Source: Flavobacteriaceae bacterium (GTDB lineage Bacteria > Bacteroidota > Bacteroidia > Flavobacteriales > Flavobacteriaceae). From it: a stretch of DNA of 64,000 bases. Positions 10,432 to 19,303 of this stretch are shown in pieces. Position 1 is the first letter of the stretch; each line of letters begins with the position of its first letter. Location of the stretch: NCBI GenBank assembly GCA_013001285.1, contig JABDMU010000029.1:16954-80953 (forward strand), given 5' to 3'. A model generated the notes under the pieces. The model saw only the letters and a list, made by a program, of their open reading frames with translations. It was not told where the DNA came from and did not search any database. The position numbers and the translations under genes were made by a program.

Positions 10432-11097
10432 CTAATTAGAAGGTGGGTGAATGGCAAATTCTATATCGCCACATTCTCCAACTTCATCAGGAATTTCAGT
10501 AAAAGGTGCAATCGCAAATGGATCTAAACAGCCACCTTCATAGGAATTAATTTGTTCTGAAACCATGCCCGGAATTTTAGGTCCGTGACTTCTTAAAACG
10601 AGATGAACTTCGGCACTAAACGTTTTGCCTGAATGCAATCCACCGGCAGGAGGAAGTCCAAATAAAGTGTTAATCGAAGCAGAGTCATCATCAGTATTTA
10701 AATGGCCAGAAAAGTTTCCCTTGCCACTATTTCCAACGACATGCCCAGCTGCATATAAGACTTCAACGCCAACCGCTTCCGCATTTGCGAAATCGGAGTC
10801 CGTACATTCGCCTGGAACTTCACATTTTTCAGGATTGTTCCAAATAACCCACCATATGGTATAGGCATAACCAGGTGCTAATCCAGTAGTTTTGTAATTT
10901 ACGGTGAGACCGCTTTTGGAACGGTGCAAAGTTGAGGTTCCCGTGACTTCACCTAAAATAGGATTAATGATGTCGACACTTGATTTTTCAGATGCCCTAA
11001 TTTCGTCTGGAGCAAGATCATTAGAAATTGGTTCGGTACTGCAGGCAACTATCAATACGAGGATAGCCATTGCCAGAAATTTTAATAAGAGTTTCAT
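10432..11097 (-). CDS. Secreted lipoprotein of unknown function
   Basis: The 221-residue product starts with a lipoprotein signal (MKLLLKFLAMAILVLIVAC, cysteine at residue 19), so it should be anchored in an envelope membrane. The mature part contains four more cysteines, in CEVPGEC, GGCLDP and GECGD, which could form disulfides. It also has the glycine-rich stretches GLAPGYAYTIWWVIW and GLPPAGGLHSGK, and a conserved-looking LVLRSHGP segment. The overall pattern, with beta strands and aromatic and His residues, is reminiscent of secreted beta-sandwich proteins, but I recognise no named domain and assign no function. queG lies 49 bases downstream on the same strand; the upstream side is a 363-base gap. 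Confidence 0.85.
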   Translation of the reverse strand: MKLLLKFLAMAILVLIVACSTEPISNDLAPDEIRASEKSSVDIINPILGEVTGTSTLHRSKSGLTVNYKTTGLAPGYAYTIWWVIWNNPEKCEVPGECTDSDFANAEAVGVEVLYAAGHVVGNSGKGNFSGHLNTDDDSASINTLFGLPPAGGLHSGKTFSAEVHLVLRSHGPKIPGMVSEQINSYEGGCLDPFAIAPFTEIPDEVGECGDIEFAIHPPSN

Positions 11098-11460
11098 AAA
11101 AATATATATTTGATTGGTTTAAATTCAAAATGCTTAGATCTACTCTATTTTATTCTAGCTATTAATTAAGGTGAAATTCGTATTGATAAAGGGAGAAATT
11201 CTATCTCAATATTTCTTAATAAATACTGAAATACAACAATTTACATTTGGACTTAGGGAGTGTGATTGTGCGGCGCATCATAAGAGGGCACATACTTAAG
11301 GAGAACTATAAGGTACGAAAAAAAAACCACATTGTAGTTATTAACTATTTGACTTTCAAGTTTTTGCAAAAAATGATTTCATATAGAGTAAGGATAAGTT
11401 TGCTTTTTCTGTAAAGAAAAAGTTCTTTATAAAGTTAAGCGTATTGGAAAGAATTTAGTT
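11098..11460. other. Gene-free 363-base interval
   Basis: No convincing coding frame or RNA gene is visible. The interval is AT-rich. The only structure I see is a perfect 8-base inverted repeat, CTTTTTCT/AGAAAAAG, at 11403-11422, 38 bases past the cytochrome P450 stop. It could form a hairpin in the 3' end of that transcript, but on the minus strand it is not followed by a T tract. Confidence 0.5.
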
Positions 11461-12801
11461 CTATTTTGCCTTTGAAGAAAACTTCATCTCACTTCCTACG
11501 GGTTTAAGAGTGATAAGCGGATTATAATTAATTTCGGACGTTGTTGTACTTATATCAAATCTTTTAATAATCTCAAAAATCGTTAGCACCATTTCATAAA
11601 TAGCGAAATTATTTCCTATACATAATCTTGGCCCTGCTCCAAAAGGAATATAAAATTCTGATTTATGTAAATTTGGATTTTCAGAAAATCGTTCCGGAAT
11701 AAAGGCTTCGGGCTGATTCCAAAAACTCTTGTTTCGATGCAATTCAAAAATTGAAATACCAATCATGGTCCCTTTTTTAATAAAATAATCCCCAAGCCGA
11801 TCATCCGCTAATGCTTCCCGGTCTGTGATCCATGCTGGCGGATATAAGCGTAAACTTTCATCAATACAGTTCTTCACATATGAAAGCTGGGGTATTGATT
11901 CTAGAGGTCCTAAATTCTTTGTGCTCACTGCAGTTACCTCGGCTTCAACCTTTTCTAAAATAGCAGGATGTTGAGCCAATAAAGTTAAGGTAAAGGTTAA
12001 TGCATTGGCCGTTGTTTCATGACCTGCTACAAATAAAATTAGAATTTCATCAATGAGTTGGGTGTTGGTCATTGAGGAACCATCTTCATACTGTGCTTCA
12101 AGAAGCATTTGTAATAGATCATCATGCTCTGCTTCAGTTTGCCTTCGTTGATTAATAATAGATTCAATAATTGTCCGACTTTCCTTCACTAAAGCCATAT
12201 GATATTTGATACTTCCATTTAGATACAACCAGAGTTTTTTATGTGGTTGCCTGATCTCTTTTACTATAAATTTTTGAAGTTCTTCAATGATGAATTGAAG
12301 TCGGTTAAGCGTTTGTCCTTCCGCAGAAAAATTAAAAAGTGATTTTGCAACAATCTCAAAAGCCAATTTATTCATTATTGGATAAAGGGGAACTGTTATG
12401 CCTGTTTCAATTTTTGAAACCTGCTCGACGATAGACGCATTAATAATATCAACGAGATTTTTAATCTTTTCCTTATGAAATCCAGGTTGAATTAGTCGGC
12501 GTTGTTGCAACCAATAGTCGCCGTTAGAAGTTAACAATCCGTAGCCAACATACTTTGAAAGAAATTTGGTCTGGATCTTAGATTTTTGATAAAGCTTATG
12601 GTGTTTTTGAAGTATGTGTTTTGAATGTTCGGCATCACGTGTTAACATCACCGTGTTTTGAAACCACGGTTTTACCGAAAACGAATCGTTATAAAGATCA
12701 AACCATTTTTTATGATAGGGAATAGGATTTTTAGCAATGGCAGCTGATTGGATAAGAAATTTTGAAAAAGGAACTCTATTTGGGAAGTTATACTTCGACA
12801 T
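11461..12801 (-). CDS. Cytochrome P450 monooxygenase
   Basis: This is a heme-thiolate oxygenase, 446 residues, with no membrane anchor and so probably cytoplasmic. All hallmarks are present: the I-helix oxygen-activation motif AGHETTANA near residue 257, the K-helix ExxR in DESLRLYPP, a PERF motif, and the heme-binding loop FGAGPRLCIG with the axial cysteine at residue 394. No fused reductase is present and no ferredoxin or reductase gene is adjacent, so the redox partner and substrate cannot be inferred. The ATG overlaps the ruvB stop by one base (TAATG), so translation is probably coupled to ruvB and the two are likely co-transcribed from the ruvB promoter. Confidence 0.95.
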   Translation of the reverse strand: MSKYNFPNRVPFSKFLIQSAAIAKNPIPYHKKWFDLYNDSFSVKPWFQNTVMLTRDAEHSKHILQKHHKLYQKSKIQTKFLSKYVGYGLLTSNGDYWLQQRRLIQPGFHKEKIKNLVDIINASIVEQVSKIETGITVPLYPIMNKLAFEIVAKSLFNFSAEGQTLNRLQFIIEELQKFIVKEIRQPHKKLWLYLNGSIKYHMALVKESRTIIESIINQRRQTEAEHDDLLQMLLEAQYEDGSSMTNTQLIDEILILFVAGHETTANALTFTLTLLAQHPAILEKVEAEVTAVSTKNLGPLESIPQLSYVKNCIDESLRLYPPAWITDREALADDRLGDYFIKKGTMIGISIFELHRNKSFWNQPEAFIPERFSENPNLHKSEFYIPFGAGPRLCIGNNFAIYEMVLTIFEIIKRFDISTTTSEINYNPLITLKPVGSEMKFSSKAK

Positions 12802-13823
12802 TAAAATAAACCGCCTTGGGTGCCTCCTTTTATCTTACCAAGATGCTTATATGCCAATTCAGTGACCTCACGACCTCTTGGCGTTCTCATGATAAACCCT
12901 TCCTGAATTAAAAATGGTTCATACACTTCTTCAATTGTTTCTGCACTTTCGGCAACAGCTGTTGCTAAGGTAGTTATACCAACAGGTCCTCCTTTAAATT
13001 TGTCAATTAGAGTGGTCAGGATTTTATTATCCATTTCATCTAAGCCATGCGCATCTACATTTAAAGCTTGTAATCCATATTTTGCAATCTTGATGTCTAC
13101 CTTCCCATCTCCTTTTATTTGGGCAAAATCACGAACTCTTCTCAACAGCGCATTTGCAATTCTTGGCGTCCCTCTGCTTCGTCCAGCGATCTCAATAGCG
13201 GCTTCCATTGAAATAGGAACTTGAAGAATATGGGCACTTCTTTGAACAATAGTCGACAACAATTCTTTCGAATAATATTGTAATCGGTTACTTATTCCAA
13301 AACGCGCTCTCATTGGTGCCGTCAAAAAGCCTGATCGTGTAGTGGCTCCTACCAATGTAAACGGGTTTAAATTAATTTGAACGGTTCTTGCATTTGGACC
13401 AGATTCAATCATGATATCGATCTTATAGTCCTCCATAGCAGAATACAAGTACTCTTCAACAATTGGACTTAAGCGATGGATCTCATCAATGAACAACACA
13501 TCACGATCTTCTAAATTAGTTAATAATCCGGCCAGATCACCTGGTTTATCTAAAACCGGTCCTGAGGTAACTTTTATTCCTACGCCTAATTCATTGGCAA
13601 GTATATGCGCCAAGGTTGTTTTACCCAATCCAGGAGGACCATGAAATAAGGTGTGGTCGAGGGCATCAGTACGTTGATTAGCAGCCTGTACGAAAACCTT
13701 TAAATTCTCTAAAATTTGATCTTGTCCTGTAAAGTCTTCAAACGAAAGTGGCCTAAGCGCTCTTTCGAATTCATGTTCTTCAGTAGAAAAATTTTCGTCT
13801 GTTGGATTGAGATTATCGTTCAT
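12801..13823 (-). CDS. ruvB: Holliday junction branch migration ATPase RuvB
   Basis: RuvB is the hexameric AAA+ motor that drives branch migration together with RuvA. The sequence has the Walker A motif GPPGLGKTT, Walker [10 protein letters not shown], the sensor and arginine-finger region [17 protein letters not shown], and the C-terminal winged-helix DNA-binding domain (RTPRGREV). I start it at ATG 13823, giving 340 residues. An upstream in-frame TTG at 13832 falls inside the -7 promoter box and is an unlikely start. The cytochrome P450 gene follows with a one-base overlap, an unusual partner for a repair gene. Confidence 0.96.
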   Translation of the reverse strand: MNDNLNPTDENFSTEEHEFERALRPLSFEDFTGQDQILENLKVFVQAANQRTDALDHTLFHGPPGLGKTTLAHILANELGVGIKVTSGPVLDKPGDLAGLLTNLEDRDVLFIDEIHRLSPIVEEYLYSAMEDYKIDIMIESGPNARTVQINLNPFTLVGATTRSGFLTAPMRARFGISNRLQYYSKELLSTIVQRSAHILQVPISMEAAIEIAGRSRGTPRIANALLRRVRDFAQIKGDGKVDIKIAKYGLQALNVDAHGLDEMDNKILTTLIDKFKGGPVGITTLATAVAESAETIEEVYEPFLIQEGFIMRTPRGREVTELAYKHLGKIKGGTQGGLF

Positions 13824-13829
13824 TTCACA

Positions 13830-13837
13830 CAAATATA
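13830..13837 (-). promoter_or_regulatory. Putative -7 box of the ruvB promoter
   Basis: The minus strand reads TATATTTG, an exact TAnnTTTG match. Its last base is only 7 bases from the ruvB ATG, so a transcript started here would have almost no 5' leader. The -33 region would fall within the coxA terminator hairpin. Confidence 0.6.
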
Positions 13838-13840
13838 AAG

Positions 13841-13866
13841 AAAAAGCCTTTCCAAAATGGAAAGGC
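13841..13866 (-). terminator. Intrinsic terminator after coxA
   Basis: On the minus strand a 9-base stem GCCTTTCCA/TGGAAAGGC with a 3-base loop is followed by TTTTT, 29 bases past the coxA stop. It ends the act-cox operon and abuts the ruvB promoter. Confidence 0.85.
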
Positions 13867-13894
13867 CTTTGATATATTATATAACTTGATTTAG

Positions 13895-15688
13895 TTAATG
13901 TTGTAGTTCTTCTTCACCATCTTTCAAGGGTACGTTTTGAGGAACAAAATCTTCCTCATGACCTGGCTTGCTATAATCGTAAGCCCAGCGATACACGTGT
14001 GGAATTTCACCTTCCCAGTTTCCATGAATATGTTTTATTGGAGCCGTCCATTCTAAAGTATTAGATCGCCAAGGGTTTTGAACCGTTTTCTTTCCGTAGA
14101 AAATACTGTAAAAGAAGTTCCATAAGAACACCAATTGGAAAACACCTCCAACTAAAGCAAACATGGTTATGATAACGTTAGCATCTGCAGTATCATCAAA
14201 CAATGGGAAGTTACTATTGGTATAATATCGACGTGGTAATCCAGCCATTCCAATGAAGTGCATTGGGAAGAATACGCCATAAGCACAGACCGCTGTCACC
14301 CAGAAATGTATGTAACCAAGGTTTTTGTTCATCATGCGTTTAAACATCTTCGGGAACCAATGGTAAATCCCTGCGAACATTCCATATAAGGCCGAAATTC
14401 CCATTACTAGGTGGAAGTGTGCCACTACGAAATACGTATCATGTACGTTGATATCTAAAGCACTATCTCCTAGAATAATTCCTGTAAGACCACCCGTGAT
14501 GAATGTTGAAACCAAACCAATAGAAAACAGCATTGCCGGATTCAGTTGGAGGTTTCCTTTCCATAATGTGGTGATATAGTTAAATGCTTTTACCGCTGAA
14601 GGTATAGCAATTAATAATGTCGTAAATGTAAATACAGATCCAAGGAATGGATTCATCCCTGAAATAAACATATGGTGACCCCAAACAATTGTTGATAAAA
14701 ATGCAATTGCTAAAATTGATGCTACCATGGCGCGATAGCCAAAAATTGGTTTTCTCGAATTGGTTGCAATAACTTCAGAAGTAATCCCTAATGCTGGTAG
14801 CAATACAATATAAACTTCGGGATGACCTAAGAACCAGAATAGATGTTCGAACAAAACAGGAGATCCTCCTTGATAATGTAAAACTTCACCCTGAATAAAA
14901 ATATCTGAAAGGAAAAATGACGTTCCAAAGCTTCTATCCATGATCAATAACAATGCAGCTGATAATAACACTGGGAAAGACACTACACCAATTACAGCTG
15001 TAATAAAGAATGCCCAGATCGTTAAAGGCAATCGCGTCATTGACATGCCTTTTGTTCTCAAATTGATTACCGTAACAATATAATTCAGTGATCCTAATAA
15101 TGATGAGGCAATGAAAATAGCCATAGAAACCAACCATAAGGTCATACCAGCTCCAGATCCACTTTGCGCTAATGGAAGTGCGCTCAACGGTGGATAGATC
15201 GTCCACCCTGCTGCTGCAGGACCAGCTTCCACGAATAATGATAATATCATAAAAACACTAGACAAAAAGAATAGCCAGTAAGACACCATATTTAAAAACC
15301 CAGATGCCATATCACGAGCTCCAATTTGTAAAGGAATTAAGAGGTTACTAAAGGTTCCACTTAAACCAGCTGTTAGTACAAAGAATACCATGATGGTACC
15401 GTGAATAGTAACTAAAGCTAAGTAGATATCTGCATCCATAACACCGTCTGGTGCCCATTTTCCTAACAACGCTTCAAACATGACATTAGGCTCTTCTGGC
15501 CATGCAATTTGCATACGAAACATAAGTGACATCAATACACCAATAACACCCATTATTGTACCAGTGATTAGGTATTGCTTTGCGATCATTTTATGATCCT
15601 GACTAAAAATATATTTAGTTACAAAGGTTTCCTTATGATGATGATGTCCGTGATCGTCGTGTTCGTGAGTATCTGCGTGTGCTGACAT
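13895..15688 (-). CDS. coxA: Cytochrome c oxidase subunit I (aa3-type)
   Basis: This is the catalytic, proton-pumping subunit of the terminal heme-copper oxidase, reducing O2 to water in the inner membrane. The 597 residues contain the expected hallmarks: the heme a histidine in TIHGTIMVF, the CuB and cross-linked Tyr motif GHPEVYI, the CuB histidine pair in [10 protein letters not shown], and the heme ligand region [15 protein letters not shown]. About twelve membrane helices are present. The N-terminus is unusual, with a His/Asp-rich stretch over residues 4-18 including HGHHHH. It ends the operon, 34 bases after coxB. No subunit III gene follows; it must lie elsewhere. Confidence 0.97.
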   Translation of the reverse strand: MSAHADTHEHDDHGHHHHKETFVTKYIFSQDHKMIAKQYLITGTIMGVIGVLMSLMFRMQIAWPEEPNVMFEALLGKWAPDGVMDADIYLALVTIHGTIMVFFVLTAGLSGTFSNLLIPLQIGARDMASGFLNMVSYWLFFLSSVFMILSLFVEAGPAAAGWTIYPPLSALPLAQSGSGAGMTLWLVSMAIFIASSLLGSLNYIVTVINLRTKGMSMTRLPLTIWAFFITAVIGVVSFPVLLSAALLLIMDRSFGTSFFLSDIFIQGEVLHYQGGSPVLFEHLFWFLGHPEVYIVLLPALGITSEVIATNSRKPIFGYRAMVASILAIAFLSTIVWGHHMFISGMNPFLGSVFTFTTLLIAIPSAVKAFNYITTLWKGNLQLNPAMLFSIGLVSTFITGGLTGIILGDSALDINVHDTYFVVAHFHLVMGISALYGMFAGIYHWFPKMFKRMMNKNLGYIHFWVTAVCAYGVFFPMHFIGMAGLPRRYYTNSNFPLFDDTADANVIITMFALVGGVFQLVFLWNFFYSIFYGKKTVQNPWRSNTLEWTAPIKHIHGNWEGEIPHVYRWAYDYSKPGHEEDFVPQNVPLKDGEEELQH

Positions 15689-15721
15689 AATCTAAATTGT
15701 GTTTATAAACTTTTTAATTAC

Positions 15722-16792
15722 TTAATTTTGAACGAGTGAGTTTTTGAACATCTTTTGTTCTTTTAACCAGGCTTGATATTCTTCTTCACTTTCAACAATA
15801 ATCTTCATTTGCATGTTATAATGTGATTTTCCACATATTTTATTACAAAGAAGAAGATAGTCAAACTCATAACGGTCTAAGGCTTCCTCACCATTCTCAA
15901 TTAATTTCTTGCTTTTTTCTGTTCTAATTCTGTTAATGTTGGCCACTTTATCAATCATTTGAGGCGTTTGTCTCATTTCTTCGGTGGTCATTGTTGGTGT
16001 AAATGCAAATTGCGTTACCATTCCCGGGACACAATTCATTTGTGCTCTAAAGTGAGGCATATATGCTGAATGCAATACATCTTGTGAACGCATTTTAAAA
16101 ATAACCTGTCTTCCAACTGGGAGATGAAGTTCGGTTGTGATTACATCGTCTTGCGCATAAGGATCTGACTCGTCTAATCCTAAAATGTTAGCTTTATCAA
16201 GATCGATCAATCTTACGTTAGCTTTTCCAAGGACATTATCTTCACCAGCATAGCGTGCCTTCCAATTGAACTGCTGAGCATATAATTCAACTACAATATG
16301 ATCATCTTCCTTCTCGTAGTTCATGATGTCAGACCAAGTAAAAAGGCCATATATAATAAGTCCAGCTAAAACAATCACAGGTATGATGGTCCAGATGAAT
16401 TCCAATTTATCATTATCAGCATAGAATAATGCCTTTCTTCCTTTTTCTCCTTTGTATTTAAATGCAAAATAATGCAGTAGGAATTGGGTAATGGTTTGAA
16501 CAATGAAAATAATGACCATTGAAATGATCATTAAATTGTCAAGTCCAGGTCCATGAGCTGAGGCAGAATTCGACATTAATGGTAAATCGCCATAAGCCAT
16601 AAAGCTCACAATAGTAATGGCATAAATAAAGATTAAGAAGCCAATCATCAAATAACCCTGAATACGATTATCATTATCATTTGCGACCTGCGAATTTTCA
16701 GTATGAGCAGTGGCCAAATCAAATATCTTCACCATTTGCCAAACAGCTACTGTAATACTTACTAAAACTAAAATTGTCAATAAAGCAGTCAT
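15722..16792 (-). CDS. coxB: Cytochrome c oxidase subunit II
   Basis: Subunit II carries the CuA centre that accepts electrons from cytochrome c. The CuA ligands are visible in HSAYMPHFRAQM and in CNKICGKSHYNM near the C-terminus. At 356 residues it is longer than classical subunit II and shows four hydrophobic segments (about residues 1-22, 46-70, 88-112 and 133-155) rather than two. It has no CXXCH motif, so this is an aa3 rather than a caa3 subunit and must receive electrons from a separate heme domain, plausibly one in ActA or ActE. It sits 30 bases after actF and 33 before coxA. Confidence 0.95.
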   Translation of the reverse strand: MTALLTILVLVSITVAVWQMVKIFDLATAHTENSQVANDNDNRIQGYLMIGFLIFIYAITIVSFMAYGDLPLMSNSASAHGPGLDNLMIISMVIIFIVQTITQFLLHYFAFKYKGEKGRKALFYADNDKLEFIWTIIPVIVLAGLIIYGLFTWSDIMNYEKEDDHIVVELYAQQFNWKARYAGEDNVLGKANVRLIDLDKANILGLDESDPYAQDDVITTELHLPVGRQVIFKMRSQDVLHSAYMPHFRAQMNCVPGMVTQFAFTPTMTTEEMRQTPQMIDKVANINRIRTEKSKKLIENGEEALDRYEFDYLLLCNKICGKSHYNMQMKIIVESEEEYQAWLKEQKMFKNSLVQN

Positions 16793-16822
16793 TCTTATTT
16801 TATTTCTTCTTTAGTTAATTAA

Positions 16823-18178
16823 TTAATAATGGAAATATTCACTTTCCTTAATAAATGGATTTCTTTCAGCCTTCAATGGCGCCTTTGAAAGGGCATAGAA
16901 AACTATTAAAATAAACAGTCCTAAGAAAAGTAATACTGCACTTATTTCAGGCAATCCAATAAACCATCTGTCTCCAACTGTAGCTGGCATGATCATATTG
17001 AACACATCAATATAATGTCCGAGTAAGATCACAATTCCTGCCGTTACAATGAACCAAGGAATACGTTTGTAATCGCTATTCATCAATACTAAGAAAGGAA
17101 AGATGAAGTTCATGACCAGCATTCCGAAGAATGGCAATTTATAATGTTCAATTCGTGTTGCAAAATAGGTAACCTCTTCAGGTATATCTGCATACCAGAT
17201 CAGCATGAATTGGGAGAACCATAAATAGGTCCAGAAAATACTTATTCCGAACATAAATTTAGCCAAATCATGCAAGTGGCTATCGTTTACAAAATCTAAA
17301 TAACCTCTGGATTTCAAATATATGGTTACCATTGCAATTGCGGTAATTCCACTTACAAACATACTTGCAAAGACATACCATCCGAATAATGTACTGAACC
17401 AATGTGGATCAACACTCATGATCCAATCCCACGACATCATAGATTCGGTGTAAATATAGAATACCAAGAATCCGGCAGCAATTCGAAAACTTTTCTTGAA
17501 GTTTTTATTATCGTCTGAGTTGTCTTGAGCTAATGAGAATTTACGAGCAAAATAACGATATAGGCTCCATCCACCTATAAAGAACAGCGCTCTGATAATA
17601 AATGCGGTTTTATTTAAAAACCCTGATTTTCCTTGAATTAACTCATCGTGGGCAACTACTTCAGGATCCATCCAGATAAACAAATGATCTCCAGCCCAAA
17701 GTGCAATTCCAAGAACGATCAATGCACCGGGGAGTAAATAATAAGTAATGGCTTCCATGACTCTAAAGAGTACTGGAGACCAACCAGCTTGAGATGCAAA
17801 TTGAACGGCATAAAAAGCCAATGCACCAAGAGCAATCATCATAAAGAAAAAGGCAGCTACATATAATGCAGAATACGGTCGATTATGAATTTGATGCATC
17901 ACATGTTCAGCATGTTCATCATCATGATGTTCGGTATCAACTGGAGATGCTTCAGAACTGTGATCACCTTCAGAACTATGATCATCAGCAACTACCTCAT
18001 GAGTATCCGCATCGCTAGCATGTCCGCCACCATGATCAGCTGCTTCTTCAGCCAACATGACCTTCACATCTTCAACAGTTGTATTGTGAGCATTCATATA
18101 ACTATAGCCCCAACCCACTATTCCAAGTATGACGAGAACTATAGCTCCTAATTTTAGTTTGTTTGAAAACGTATACAT
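16823..18178 (-). CDS. actF: Alternative complex III subunit ActF (NrfD-like quinol-binding membrane subunit)
   Basis: ActF is one of the two polytopic NrfD-like membrane subunits of alternative complex III, which oxidises menaquinol in place of a bc1 complex. The protein has about ten membrane helices; SMMSWDWIMSVDPHWFSTLFGWY is a family hallmark region. I start it at ATG 18178 (MYTFSNKL, 451 residues); a frame opening at 18253 would overlap actE by 49 bases and add a charged non-homologous tail. After the first helix comes a 50-residue His/Asp/Glu-rich segment (GGGHASDADTHE, TEHHDDEHAEH) that is not needed for the fold and may bind metal. Spacing to actE is 26 bases. Confidence 0.92.
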   Translation of the reverse strand: MYTFSNKLKLGAIVLVILGIVGWGYSYMNAHNTTVEDVKVMLAEEAADHGGGHASDADTHEVVADDHSSEGDHSSEASPVDTEHHDDEHAEHVMHQIHNRPYSALYVAAFFFMMIALGALAFYAVQFASQAGWSPVLFRVMEAITYYLLPGALIVLGIALWAGDHLFIWMDPEVVAHDELIQGKSGFLNKTAFIIRALFFIGGWSLYRYFARKFSLAQDNSDDNKNFKKSFRIAAGFLVFYIYTESMMSWDWIMSVDPHWFSTLFGWYVFASMFVSGITAIAMVTIYLKSRGYLDFVNDSHLHDLAKFMFGISIFWTYLWFSQFMLIWYADIPEEVTYFATRIEHYKLPFFGMLVMNFIFPFLVLMNSDYKRIPWFIVTAGIVILLGHYIDVFNMIMPATVGDRWFIGLPEISAVLLFLGLFILIVFYALSKAPLKAERNPFIKESEYFHY

Positions 18179-18204
18179 TGTGTATATAACTTTATCTTTT
18201 CTTA

Positions 18205-18759
18205 CTATTTTAAATCTTCTTTTAACTGAAGTACATAAGCTGTAACTTGCCAACGTTCTTCTTCATTCAATTGAGCAGCATAGGAACCCATAGCGTTTCT
18301 ACCGTAATAAATCACATGATAAATGCTTCCTTCAGTTATAGCTCTTCCTTCATCATCGTAACTTGGCACCCCAAGTATTTTCTCGCGTTTAACTAGATTG
18401 CCCTGACCATCACCTTTATTTCCGTGACAAATACCACAATAAATTTCATACAATTCCTTACCACGTGCCATATCGATTTGGGTAGAGTCTAATGGATTTT
18501 TCAATTCTACTTTCGCCATTTCGTAAGCCTCATTGGTGTTTTCGTAATCGTACAAACTAAATCCTCTTGCTATGGTACCATCTGCTGGCAACATAGCAGA
18601 TTGCTCTCCTGGAAACACATCATATTCACCATACGTTTCATAACCTACAGGTTCATACATATTAGGCATGAACTGATAGTTAGGTCTTGTTTTTTTCTGA
18701 CAAGAATAAACTGATCCGAATACGATTGCTAGAACTACTATTTTAATCAGAACTTTCAT
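18205..18759 (-). CDS. actE: Alternative complex III subunit ActE, monoheme cytochrome c lipoprotein
   Basis: ActE is the small c-type cytochrome of alternative complex III. The 184 residues begin with a lipoprotein signal ending GSVYSC (Cys20). A single heme site, CGICHGNKGDGQG, lies near residue 111, and a later Met in GRNAMGSYA could be the second heme ligand. The segment MYEPVGYETYGEYDVF before the heme domain is typical of the family. The likely role is to pass electrons between ActA and the oxidase. It begins one base after the actD stop, which suggests tight translational coupling. Confidence 0.93.
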   Translation of the reverse strand: MKVLIKIVVLAIVFGSVYSCQKKTRPNYQFMPNMYEPVGYETYGEYDVFPGEQSAMLPADGTIARGFSLYDYENTNEAYEMAKVELKNPLDSTQIDMARGKELYEIYCGICHGNKGDGQGNLVKREKILGVPSYDDEGRAITEGSIYHVIYYGRNAMGSYAAQLNEEERWQVTAYVLQLKEDLK

Positions 18760-18760
18760 A

Positions 18761-19294
18761 TTAATGCTCTTCTTTATCTACAATATTAATTTCTACAGCC
18801 CCTGTTTCACCAAGTAAACGTGTTAAATCAGCTTCATTATTATGAACAGCAACCTCCATAAGAAAATGATCATCTGTTGTTCTTGGATCAGGGTTTTCAG
18901 CTTTTTTGAAAGGCCACATTCTACTTCTTAAATAAAAAGTGATCACCATAAGGTGGGCCGCAAAAAACACTGTCATTTCAAACATAATTGGTACAAATGC
19001 AGGCATGTTCTCGATGTAACTAAAACTTGGTTTTCCGCCAATATTTTGAGGCCAATCTTGAATCATGATAAAATTCATCATGACGATAGCAACTGTTAAG
19101 CCTAAACAACCATACATAAACGATGTGATGGCAATTTTGGTAGGTTCTAATCCCATAGCCTTGTCCAATCCATGTACTGGAAATGGTGTATATATTTCTT
19201 CAATGTGATGTCTTTTAGCTTTAACAGTTTTCACTGCATTCATTAAGACGTCATCATCAGTATAAATAGCTTGAATTACTTTTGAAGATTCCAT
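18761..19294 (-). CDS. actD: Alternative complex III subunit ActD (DUF3341)
   Basis: ActD is a small membrane subunit of alternative complex III with two transmembrane helices and no cofactor. The 177-residue protein shows the DUF3341 pattern: an N-terminal soluble part with EEIYTPFPVHGLDKAMGL, two hydrophobic segments near residues 57-77 and 101-121, and WPQNIGGKP between them. The order actC-actD-actE is the standard one. It lies 9 bases after actC and 1 before actE. Confidence 0.93.
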   Translation of the reverse strand: MESSKVIQAIYTDDDVLMNAVKTVKAKRHHIEEIYTPFPVHGLDKAMGLEPTKIAITSFMYGCLGLTVAIVMMNFIMIQDWPQNIGGKPSFSYIENMPAFVPIMFEMTVFFAAHLMVITFYLRSRMWPFKKAENPDPRTTDDHFLMEVAVHNNEADLTRLLGETGAVEINIVDKEEH

Positions 19295-19303
19295 GTGCTA
19301 TCT

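Noticed and set aside
11395..11402. TAAGTTTG match to the -7 promoter box on the plus strand
   Set aside because: No plus-strand gene follows; it points into the 3' end of the P450 gene and is probably a chance match.
18179..18253. Longer actF with an extra 25 N-terminal residues
   Set aside because: It would overlap actE by 49 bases and adds a basic stretch before an otherwise normal membrane start at 18178.
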